Assembly (NCBI GenBank): GCA_944323575.1
Contig: CALUTB010000017.1
Span: 1 to 34,191, forward strand
Reading direction: 5' to 3'
Source: an uncultured Mailhella sp.
GTDB taxonomy: Bacteria > Desulfobacterota > Desulfovibrionia > Desulfovibrionales > Desulfovibrionaceae
DNA: 34,191 nucleotides
Shown here: piece by piece, positions 16,505 through 22,997 of the stretch
How the letters are laid out: each line of letters begins with the position of its first letter
Position numbering within the stretch: position 1 is the stretch's first letter
Notes under the pieces: generated by a model
Told to the model about the DNA's origin: nothing
What the model saw: the letters and a program-made list of their open reading frames with translations, nothing else
Databases searched by the model: none
Program-made: the position numbers and the translations under genes

Positions 16505-16867
16505 TCAGCTGCCCTGTATCTTCTCGCCTTCTTCCTGACGCGCCTTGCAGGAAACACAGAGCGTGGTTACGGGACGTGCCTTGAGTCGGGCAAGACTGAT
16601 TTCTTCGCCGCACTCCTCACAGATACCGTATTCACCTTCATCCATGCGCTTGAGTGCGTCCTGAATTTTGGTAATGAGCTTGCGTTCGCGGTCGCGGATA
16701 CGCAGGGTGAAGGAACGATCCGATTCGGCGGTGGCGCGATCGGAAGGATCGGCGTAGGATGAATGGTTGTCCGTCATTTCTTCCAGAGTGGAGTCGCCGT
16801 TGCGCTGAGCCTCGACGAGCATCTGATTAAGAAGATTGCGGAAGTATTCCAGATCTTCAGGGGTCAA
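16505..16867 (-). CDS. dksA: DksA/TraR-family transcription factor with TTG start
   Basis: A 120-residue RNA polymerase secondary-channel regulator of the stringent response. The coiled-coil tip motif is DPSDRA (D40, D43, A45), matching the DxxDxA of active DksA. The zinc finger has all four cysteines (C83, C86, C104, C107). RDRERKLITKIQDALKR links them as in the family. The start is TTG at 16867: AGGAGG lies 4 bases upstream, no ATG or GTG occurs in the right place, and the next ATG would remove the first helix. It is shorter at the N-terminus than E. coli DksA. It sits 31 bases after the HAD gene, in the same operon as rqcH. Confidence 0.92.
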   Translation of the reverse strand: MTPEDLEYFRNLLNQMLVEAQRNGDSTLEEMTDNHSSYADPSDRATAESDRSFTLRIRDRERKLITKIQDALKRMDEGEYGICEECGEEISLARLKARPVTTLCVSCKARQEEGEKIQGS

Positions 16868-16898
16868 GGTTCCTCCTGGCAGGCTGAGCCGTGCCGAT

Positions 16899-17627
16899 TT
16901 AATTTCCGTTGTGTAAACTATAAATTTTCCGTTGTAAAGCAGGAGAATGCGCCTCTCCGTTCATTTTCATGGCATGAAGCAACGTGCTGAAATCAGACAC
17001 ACTTTGTGATGCCAACCCTTCGGTCTGGAAGCACAGGAACGGGATGCCCGCGCCTTCTGCGGCGCCCTTGTCGGAGGCGCTGTCGCCGATGAAAAGAACC
17101 TGTTCCGGAAGACTGTGCCACTGCCGGAGGATGAGCAGGGCGCCTTCGGGATCAGGTTTCGGACGGGCAACGTCGCTTGCGAGTACGATGGGATCGAAGT
17201 AGCCGTGGAGGCGGCAGTTGTCCAGCAGCAGACTCATGCCGTCGGTGCGGTTGGTGTTCATGGCAAGGGTCAGACCTGCGCTGCGGCAGAAGTCGAGCAC
17301 GTCGTGCAGGCCGGGGTAGCAACTTATATGCGGCATGATGTCGCGCTCATAGGAAATGCGGTTTGCGGCATCGCGCAGAAGAGGCTGAAGCGGACGGGGA
17401 AAAATGGCGTCCATGGCTTGATGAACCGTGGCGGCCTGTACGAAGTCTTCCTGTTCGCGGGTGAGCTTCGGCAGACCGATGTATTCGCGCAGATAGTTGT
17501 AGTAGGCGATGTTCGCTTCGCGCGAGTCGATCACCACGCCGTCGCAGTCGAAGATGATGCCGGAAGGCAGTCCGTGGAAGGTGTCGGAAAGCCAGTCGGA
17601 GAGCGCTGATGCGGAAAGGTGGGGCAT
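16899..17627 (-). CDS. HAD-superfamily hydrolase (phosphoglycolate phosphatase-like)
   Basis: A 242-residue HAD phosphatase, subfamily IA with an alpha-helical cap. Motif I is FDCDGVVIDS (D27, D29), motif II the threonine in AMNTNRTDG, motif III the lysine in RPKPDPEGAL, motif IV GDSASDKGAAEGAG. Substrates of this group include phosphoglycolate and other small phosphates; which one is not clear. The start at 17627 lies five bases after the stop of the hypothetical gene before it; a longer form would overlap that gene. A GGAG lies 9-10 bases upstream, inside the end of the preceding gene. Confidence 0.88.
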   Translation of the reverse strand: MPHLSASALSDWLSDTFHGLPSGIIFDCDGVVIDSREANIAYYNYLREYIGLPKLTREQEDFVQAATVHQAMDAIFPRPLQPLLRDAANRISYERDIMPHISCYPGLHDVLDFCRSAGLTLAMNTNRTDGMSLLLDNCRLHGYFDPIVLASDVARPKPDPEGALLILRQWHSLPEQVLFIGDSASDKGAAEGAGIPFLCFQTEGLASQSVSDFSTLLHAMKMNGEAHSPALQRKIYSLHNGN

Positions 17628-17632
17628 GTTCG

Positions 17633-18403
17633 TCAGTCTCCGGACACGGGAAGGCAGAGGGTGAGCGTGCGTTGCCACTGATCGGAGGAAAGACCGTGTC
17701 CGAGTCTTTCCTGCGCGGTTCGTCCGCAGAGAGCGGCCAGACCGGAAACAGACATCCGTACGGCCCGGAATCCGGAGGGAAGCTCTGGAAGATCGATCGG
17801 TTCAGGATGCAGTTCGTCCAAGGAAGCTTTCATAGAGGCATCCGAAACGACAAGGACGACGGATTCAGGCATGTCGGGCACAAAGGCCAGAACCGCGGCC
17901 AGCGTTTTTTTCCAGTCCGGCAGATCTCGTTCGGACGGAGCGGTGCTTCCCCGGCTCTGCCGGGTCGTACCGGAGATCAGTCCCGCGAGCTGCTGTCGTG
18001 AGGCACTGATCTTCCGCTCCAGTTCCGCCATGTCCAGCGCCTGTTTTTCCTGAAGCCATACGAGCAGCAGGATCTGCTGGGCATTTTGACGCAGAGGCCG
18101 GGGTGGTTCTTCGACCGGCAGACCGGCCATGACGCGCAGGGCGCGCCGCTCCGAGTCCGACAGGTCGGCGGGCGCCGCTTCGGCGCCCAGGGCGAGTACG
18201 GGACTTCCGCTGGCTCCGTCCCGGCAGGCGCGCTCATAGTCTGTCAGACAGGCGGCCGCCATGGCCGGCGACAGAGGCATGTCCGGCGACCATGCCGAAT
18301 CGGGCTTTCCGGGCAGACCGGGCCAGAAGGTGCGGCAGCCCGGCAGTGACGGCAGAAATTCGGCATGAAGCCGTGGAAGGGCAAGAAAAAGAGACGTATT
18401 CAT
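17633..18403 (-). CDS. hypothetical protein, first gene of the HAD-dksA-rqcH operon
   Basis: A 256-residue protein that I do not recognise. It has no signal peptide or membrane segment. The N-terminal third is rich in Pro, Gly and Ala; residues ~103-145 (QQILLLVWLQEKQALDMAELE...) look helical and may form a short coiled coil; the rest is mixed and ends with RTLTLCLPVSGD. The coding nature is well supported: perfect-10 promoter upstream, AGGAG at 8 bases from the ATG, and coupling by five bases to the HAD gene. It may be a lineage-specific partner of the genes behind it; no function can be assigned. Confidence 0.8.
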   Translation of the reverse strand: MNTSLFLALPRLHAEFLPSLPGCRTFWPGLPGKPDSAWSPDMPLSPAMAAACLTDYERACRDGASGSPVLALGAEAAPADLSDSERRALRVMAGLPVEEPPRPLRQNAQQILLLVWLQEKQALDMAELERKISASRQQLAGLISGTTRQSRGSTAPSERDLPDWKKTLAAVLAFVPDMPESVVLVVSDASMKASLDELHPEPIDLPELPSGFRAVRMSVSGLAALCGRTAQERLGHGLSSDQWQRTLTLCLPVSGD

Positions 18404-18424
18404 GATATTGGCTCCTGTTCTTAT

Positions 18425-18453
18425 ATTATAAAGCCGGACGAGCGTTCAGGCAA
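18425..18453 (-). promoter_or_regulatory. strong promoter of the hypothetical-HAD-dksA-rqcH-permease operon
   Basis: On the minus strand TTGCCT (18448-18453) and a consensus TATAAT (18425-18430) are 17 bases apart, with transcription expected to start about 15 bases before the ATG at 18403. It stands back to back with the tatA promoter. Confidence 0.75.
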
Positions 18454-18507
18454 TCGGGAAAAGAGCCGTTCGCCACTCGTATCTGCGTCAGGAACGGAAG
18501 CGGATGC

Positions 18508-18537
18508 TTGACCTTTCCCCGCTCCCTCCCGTATAGG
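18508..18537 (+). promoter_or_regulatory. promoter of tatA
   Basis: TTGACC (18508-18513) and TATAGG (18532-18537) with an 18-base spacer; the predicted leader is about 35 bases and contains GGAGG just before the tatA start. Confidence 0.5.
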
Positions 18538-18577
18538 AAATGAACGAACTTGGAGAGAAAGACCCCGGAGGTTTGCC

Positions 18578-18778
18578 ATGTTTGGTATAGGTATGCAGGA
18601 ACTTCTCATCATTCTTGTGCTTGTGCTCGTGATATTCGGCGCCAAGCGTCTGCCGGAGATCGGCGGCGGCCTCGGCCGTGCCATCCGTAATTTCCGTCAG
18701 GCCGCTTCCGAGCCTGATGAAATAGACATCACGCCCAAGGACAAGGCAAAGACCACCGACGAAGACAAGAAGGCGTAA
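18578..18778 (+). CDS. tatA: twin-arginine translocase subunit TatA/TatE
   Basis: A 66-residue pore-forming subunit of the Tat system, which exports folded proteins. It has the short N-terminal membrane helix ([22 protein letters not shown]), the FG hinge, an amphipathic helix ([15 protein letters not shown]) and a charged tail. GGAGG lies 7 bases before the ATG. No tatB or tatC is present in the window, so the partner genes are elsewhere. It is followed by an ACT-domain gene after 18 bases. Confidence 0.95.
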   Translation: MFGIGMQELLIILVLVLVIFGAKRLPEIGGGLGRAIRNFRQAASEPDEIDITPKDKAKTTDEDKKA

Positions 18779-18796
18779 GCCTCCGACGGGAATGTC

Positions 18797-19225
18797 ATGA
18801 CGGTCGAACAGATTTCTGTCTTTGTGGAAAACAGGTCCGGTCAGCTTGGCGATGTGACCCGCGTTCTTGCGGAAGCGGACGTCAACATCCGGGCGCTTTC
18901 CCTTTCTGATACGACGGACTTCGGCGTGCTGCGCCTCATGGCCGACGATACGCAGAAGGCTCGGAACGCGCTTTCGCGGGCCGGATTCACGGTCGGGACG
19001 ACTCCGGTGGTCGCCGTGGACGTGGCCGATACTCCGGGAGGACTCTGCCGTGTGCTGGGCGTGCTTTCCGAGCACGGCATCAACGTGGAGTATCTGTATG
19101 CTTATACGCAGAGGGAATCCACCAGGGCCACGATGATTTTCCGTTTCGACCGTACCGACGAGGCCGTGAAGGTTCTGACAGCCCGGAAGTTCCGGGTGCT
19201 CGGACCGGACGAAATCGGCGGATGA
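18797..19225 (+). CDS. tandem ACT-domain protein
   Basis: A 142-residue protein made of two ACT domains: residues ~1-68 (ISVFVENRSGQLGDVTRVLAEADVNIRAL) and ~70-140 (VVAVDVADTPGGLCRVLGVLSEHGINVEYLY). ACT domains bind amino acids. The glycine-containing ligand turns (GQLGDV, GGLCRV) are intact in both. No enzyme domain is attached, so it is likely a regulatory or sensor subunit; homologs in this lineage often sit beside phenylacetate-CoA ligase-like genes, which are absent here. Co-transcribed with tatA and ends at a clear terminator. Confidence 0.9.
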   Translation: MTVEQISVFVENRSGQLGDVTRVLAEADVNIRALSLSDTTDFGVLRLMADDTQKARNALSRAGFTVGTTPVVAVDVADTPGGLCRVLGVLSEHGINVEYLYAYTQRESTRATMIFRFDRTDEAVKVLTARKFRVLGPDEIGG

Positions 19226-19274
19226 GCATTCTTGTCCGGCGTACGTTTTTTACATCGCGTTCTCTGGTTATCAC

Positions 19275-19303
19275 GCTCCGTTTCTCCGGAAGCGGGGCTT
19301 TTT
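19275..19303 (+). terminator. rho-independent terminator of tatA-ACT operon
   Basis: A 10-bp stem with two G-U pairs (GCTCCGTTTC 19275-19284 with GAAGCGGGGC 19289-19298), TCCG tetraloop, then TTTTT (19299-19303). Confidence 0.8.
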
Positions 19304-19343
19304 GATGCTCTTTCACCTTGTTCCGGAAGGGGTACGGGCAGGT

Positions 19344-20078
19344 TCAGGACCCCTGAGAACCGGAAAGCGACTGCCCGGGGGAGGATTGTCTTTCCGCCAG
19401 CCTTGCTCGTGCCTTGCGGGCCTTTTTGCTGTTGCCTGCGGCAAAGGCTTCCCTTTTCTTTCTGCGAGCTTCTTCTTCCGCGGCCAGTCTTGCGGCCCGT
19501 TCCGCCTTTTGGGCGGCAATGCGTTCTTCCGCAGCTTTCTGCTGCATGAGGGCTTCCTTCATGCTCAGAATGCACCCGCACCATTTCTGACGGTAGATGC
19601 CGAGCTTTTTCGACATGGCTATGCCGTCCCACCACCACGGCCGGAAATCCCGGTACAGAAAGAAGGTTCCTGCAGCCGCGGCCGCGCGCTCCGCTTCCTC
19701 CACGATGGTCTCGTGATGCTGATAGCGGGAGTAGAGCAGACTTGTGGTGAAGGCCTGAAGACCCTTTTCCGCAGCAAGTTTCGCGGCGTGCCTCATGCGC
19801 GGGCGGTAACAGAGTCTGCAGCGCGCGCCTTCTGTCGTTGTACCTTCAAGACGGCGAACCCACAGACCAGGATTTTCCGGGTCGCCTTCTTCCAGAAGCG
19901 GCACGTTGAGCTTTGCGGCTGCTTCGCGCATGGCGTCCCGTCTTTTTTTCCATTCATCTGCGGGGTGTATGTTGGGATTGAAGAAATAGGCGACGGGCTC
20001 CCATCCTTCGTCGCGCAGATGGACGATGGGCATGAGAGAACAGGGACCGCAGCAGACATGGAGAAGGATTCCGGGCAT
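19344..20078 (-). CDS. queH: epoxyqueuosine reductase QueH
   Basis: Last step of queuosine tRNA modification: reduces epoxyqueuosine to queuosine (the non-cobalamin alternative to QueG). The 244-residue protein carries the DUF208 pattern: HVCCGPCSLMP (C9, C10, C13), YFFNPNIHP, ARCRLCYRPRM, TTSLLYSRYQHHE, and QKWCGCILS, so the cysteines for the Fe-S cluster and catalysis are present. After the conserved end an extra ~60 residues rich in Ala, Lys, Glu and Arg form a basic helical tail. The start at 20078 puts the CCGPC motif at the usual distance from the N-terminus; the upstream in-frame ATG would add a 23-residue Arg-rich stretch without homology. Confidence 0.92.
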   Translation of the reverse strand: MPGILLHVCCGPCSLMPIVHLRDEGWEPVAYFFNPNIHPADEWKKRRDAMREAAAKLNVPLLEEGDPENPGLWVRRLEGTTTEGARCRLCYRPRMRHAAKLAAEKGLQAFTTSLLYSRYQHHETIVEEAERAAAAAGTFFLYRDFRPWWWDGIAMSKKLGIYRQKWCGCILSMKEALMQQKAAEERIAAQKAERAARLAAEEEARRKKREAFAAGNSKKARKARARLAERQSSPGQSLSGSQGS

Positions 20079-20215
20079 GGAGAGAACCTCTCGGCAGAGA
20101 CGGGTTCGAAGTTTCGGGAGAAGAAGCCGGAATGCGACGTATCGCATGCGCCGGCAAATGTCCAGAGAGCGGCGTATCCGCGGGTTGGTTTCCTGTGTTG
20201 GAGCAGGGGATGAGA

Positions 20216-20250
20216 AAGAAAAAGGCGGTCCGACGGGCCGCCTTTTTCTT
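20216..20250 (-). terminator. bidirectional terminator after the alanine/glycine symporter gene
   Basis: AAGAAAAAGGCGG (20216-20228) pairs with CCGCCTTTTTCTT (20238-20250); flanking A and T tracts are symmetrical, so it works on either strand. It stands 17 bases past the symporter stop. Confidence 0.85.
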
Positions 20251-20266
20251 TAATGAAAGGGAATGA

Positions 20267-21610
20267 TCAGCTGTTGTATTCCTTGGAAAGCTTGAACAGA
20301 ACGGGGCTGAGCAGAAGCAGACCTATGAGGTTGGGCACGGCCATGAGGGCGTTGAGAACGTCGGCGATGTCCCAGACGAGATCAAGGGAAAGCAGCGCGC
20401 CAACGGGCACCACGCAGACAAAGATGATGCGGAAGGGCTTGAGAGCCTTGTCGCCGAGCAGATAGATCCAGCAGCGTTCGGAGTACACGCACCAGCCGAG
20501 TATGGTGGAGAAGGCGAACATGGCGAGGCAGACCGACACCATGGCCGAACCTATGCCGGGAAGCGCGGCCTCGAAGGCTGCGGCGGTGAGGGGTGCACCG
20601 GATACGGCGCCGTCCACGGACCAGAGGCCGGAGCAGAGAATGGTAAGCCCCGTCATGGTGCAGATGATGATGGTGTCGATGAAGGGACCGAGCATGCCCA
20701 CATAGCCCATGGCCACATGGTCGTCCGTGGTGGCGGTGGCGTGTGCCATGGCTGCAGATCCGAGACCGGCCTCATTGGAGAAAATGCCCCGGGCCACGCC
20801 CATCTGCAGCGCCATCATGACCGTGGATCCGGCAAAGCCGCCGGCCGCCGCGCTGCCGGTAAAGGCATCGTGGAAGATGGTGGCGAACACACCGGGGACC
20901 CTGTCGATGTTGACGGCGATGACGACGAGGGAGCAGACGATATAGAGAATGGACATGAAGGGGACGAGCTTGCCGGACACCGAGCCGATGCGCGACACTC
21001 CTCCGAGAACGACCACGGCGATCAGCATGAACATCACGATCGCGGAAACGCCGGTCGGCACGCCGAAGGAGGCGTGCAGGGCGTCGGCAATGGAATGGGA
21101 CTGAGTCATGTTGCCGATGCCGAAGCCGCAGATGCCGCCGAAAAGAGCGAATAGCGTGCCGAGCCATGCCCATTTCTTGCCCAGGCCGTTCTTGATGTAG
21201 TACATGGGACCGCCTACCACGTGACCTGCGGGCGTGACTTCACGGTACTTCTGGGCAAGGACGGTTTCCGCGTACTTGGTGGCCATGCCCACCATGGCGG
21301 TACACCACATCCAGAACAGGGCGCCCGGACCGCCGGTGAAGATGGCGGTTGCCACGCCTGCGATGTTTCCTACGCCCACGGTCGCGGCCAGAGCCGTCAT
21401 CAGAGCCTGGAAGGGGGAAAGTTCTCCGTGTACGCCTTCATTCTTGGTACGCCCCTTCCAGGTCAGGCGGAAACCGGCCCCGAGACGCGTCCAGGGAAGA
21501 AATTTCAGCCCGAAGGTGAGATACAGGCCCGTTCCAAGAATGAGAGCCATCATGACCGGACCCCAGACGTATCCGTCCAGCACTTTGATGAAGTGGGAGA
21601 ATTCTTCCAT
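20267..21610 (-). CDS. alanine/glycine:cation symporter family protein (AgcS)
   Basis: A 447-residue Na+-coupled amino acid permease of the inner membrane, probably for alanine and/or glycine. Family landmarks: GPVMMALILGTGLYLTFGL at the N-terminus, GVGNIAGVATAIFTGGPGALFWMW, GGPMYYIKNGLG, and the signature SNEAGLGSAAMAHATA. About eleven hydrophobic segments fit the LeuT-like fold. The start at 21610 gives the normal N-terminus (MEEFSHFIKVLDGYVWGPV), with GAGGAG about 9 bases upstream. It has its own promoter and a leader of about 160 bases with repeated TCCGGA. Confidence 0.93.
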   Translation of the reverse strand: MEEFSHFIKVLDGYVWGPVMMALILGTGLYLTFGLKFLPWTRLGAGFRLTWKGRTKNEGVHGELSPFQALMTALAATVGVGNIAGVATAIFTGGPGALFWMWCTAMVGMATKYAETVLAQKYREVTPAGHVVGGPMYYIKNGLGKKWAWLGTLFALFGGICGFGIGNMTQSHSIADALHASFGVPTGVSAIVMFMLIAVVVLGGVSRIGSVSGKLVPFMSILYIVCSLVVIAVNIDRVPGVFATIFHDAFTGSAAAGGFAGSTVMMALQMGVARGIFSNEAGLGSAAMAHATATTDDHVAMGYVGMLGPFIDTIIICTMTGLTILCSGLWSVDGAVSGAPLTAAAFEAALPGIGSAMVSVCLAMFAFSTILGWCVYSERCWIYLLGDKALKPFRIIFVCVVPVGALLSLDLVWDIADVLNALMAVPNLIGLLLLSPVLFKLSKEYNS

Positions 21611-21687
21611 ATCGCAGACTCCTCGCCCCGTTCAGGGGATTAGGGTATGCTTTCGCGGGACGTTTTTCCGTCGCTGGCGTCATATTT

Positions 21688-21737
21688 GTCTCCGGATCTG
21701 TCATCCGGAAGAGCGATGCTGTCGAACGTCCGGAGAC
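21688..21737 (-). promoter_or_regulatory. leader with alternative hairpins upstream of agcS
   Basis: Three copies of the palindrome TCCGGA (21691-21696, 21704-21709, 21729-21734) permit two exclusive folds: a 9-bp stem of 21688-21696 with 21729-21737 (GTCTCCGGA/TCCGGAGAC), or a 7-bp stem of 21691-21697 with 21703-21709. This could be an attenuator or the target of a regulator. It matches no riboswitch class known to me. Confidence 0.4.
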
Positions 21738-21776
21738 CGTGAGAAAAGCACACCTTGCTCTAATTAACATTTTTGT

Positions 21777-21805
21777 TGATAACATCGAAAAATCATAAAT
21801 GGCAA
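21777..21805 (-). promoter_or_regulatory. candidate promoter of agcS
   Basis: On the minus strand TTGCCA (21800-21805) and TTATCA (21777-21782) are 17 bases apart in an AT-rich stretch. The 435-bp gap 21611-22045 otherwise contains the hairpin leader, a small Phe-rich reading frame and no further gene. No clear promoter for the tauE-like gene was found. Confidence 0.45.
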
Positions 21806-21897
21806 GAAAAAATCCAATAAGGAAATAATGTGTGAATGGCTGCGCAAGTAATGAAAACGGGATGAATGAGAGGGTGCGAAAAAAACAAAAGGAATGT

Positions 21898-21957
21898 TTA
21901 GAAAAAGAACAAAAATGTAAAACATTGTCTTGCCCGACGGAGTGTCCGCGCTGTCAT
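21898..21957 (-). other. possible 19-codon Phe-rich leader ORF
   Basis: ATG at 21957 opens a 19-residue frame ending FTFLFFF before TAA. An extended SD, AGGAGGTGATC (21978-21968), lies upstream, but 15 bases separate AGGAGG from the ATG, more than is usual. A weak AT hairpin (AATGTTT/AAACATT, 21893-21926) and a T-rich run (21890-21879) overlap the end, as in amino-acid leader attenuators. No promoter was identified, and the T-rich composition alone could create Phe codons. Confidence 0.2.
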
Positions 21958-22045
21958 GTTTTCGGGTGATCACCTCCTCCCCCTTTACAGTCAGGTCTGA
22001 AAAGGCGTAGGACTGGGAATATCATGGAAGCCGGAGTCTCTGAGC

Positions 22046-22780
22046 ATGCTTGTTTTCTTCTATATCAATATCGTCTGGTTTCTGGCGGGCATCATCAACG
22101 GAGTGACGTCCTTCGGCGGAAATCTGTTCGCCGTGCCCCTGATGACGTTGGTCATGGAGGCCAGGGAAGCCATCATTTTCGGCTGCATCACGGGAACGGC
22201 CATTACCATGAGCATCGCCGTGTTCCATCATCGGGATCTTCCGAAGCCGGAGTTTCTGCTGGCCTGTCTCGGCCATGCGGCAGGCATTCCCGTCGGCATG
22301 ATCATTCTGGAGATGGCGCCTGCGAAGCTGATCTTTTTCGCTGCGTCGGCCATACTTCTGCTTTTTCTTGTCTGGCAGGGCGTGTCCGGACATATGCGCA
22401 AGGCGTTTCGTGCCCCGCTCTGGGCCGTTGTTCCGGTAGGCGTGATTTCCGGGATTCTGTTCGGCTCCACCAGCATGGGCGGTCCCATTCTTGCCATGTA
22501 TGCCGTGCTCCGGGGATGGAACAAGGAGATCACGATTTCCATGTTGAGCACCATGGCGGCGGTGTCCATGCTGTTTCTTACGATACTGCAGTGGAGTAAC
22601 GGTCTTTATACGCCGCAGATGCTGCATGATGCCGCATGGGCCGTTCCCTGCGCCATACTCGGCGTTCTGGTCAGCATTCCCATCATACGAAGGATCAATC
22701 CGGACATCTTCCGCAAGCTTGTTCTGCTCATGCTGGCGTTTTCCTCCGCCATGCTTTTCGCGCGCGGCTGGCAGGCATAG
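22046..22780 (+). CDS. TauE/SafE family sulfite/anion exporter-like permease
   Basis: A 244-residue inner-membrane protein with about eight hydrophobic segments. The repeat halves each carry the family glycine-rich loop: GIINGVTSFGGNLFAVPLM and GVISGILFGSTSMGGPILAMY. The family moves sulfur-containing or organic anions such as sulfite, sulfoacetate or sulfolactate; the substrate is not clear, though sulfur anions would suit this lineage. GGAG is 9 bases before the start at 22046; an ATG at 22024 lies in another frame. It stands alone; 22781-22942 has no gene. Confidence 0.88.
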   Translation: MLVFFYINIVWFLAGIINGVTSFGGNLFAVPLMTLVMEAREAIIFGCITGTAITMSIAVFHHRDLPKPEFLLACLGHAAGIPVGMIILEMAPAKLIFFAASAILLLFLVWQGVSGHMRKAFRAPLWAVVPVGVISGILFGSTSMGGPILAMYAVLRGWNKEITISMLSTMAAVSMLFLTILQWSNGLYTPQMLHDAAWAVPCAILGVLVSIPIIRRINPDIFRKLVLLMLAFSSAMLFARGWQA

Positions 22781-22942
22781 AGTCTCCCCGTAACGCCTGC
22801 TGTCTCAGAACGCCCGACCTTTTCCGGTGGAAAGAGACAGGCATATGTCTGTCCTGCGTCGGAATGCTTTCGGTCGTAGCCGTCAGTCCTTTTCTGTTTC
22901 GTCTGGCAACGATTTCTGTGCGCGTCTGTGCAGTCGGGCATC

Positions 22943-22972
22943 AAAAAAGGGCTGCGCCCTGCGGCGCGGCCC
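22943..22972 (-). terminator. rho-independent terminator of fhs
   Basis: On the minus strand the stem GGGCcGCGCC / GGCGCaGCCC (22972-22949, one internal mismatch) is followed by TTTTTT (22948-22943), 25 bases past the fhs stop. Confidence 0.85.
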
Positions 22973-22997
22973 TCGATGGAAGCGGTATGCGCTTTCT

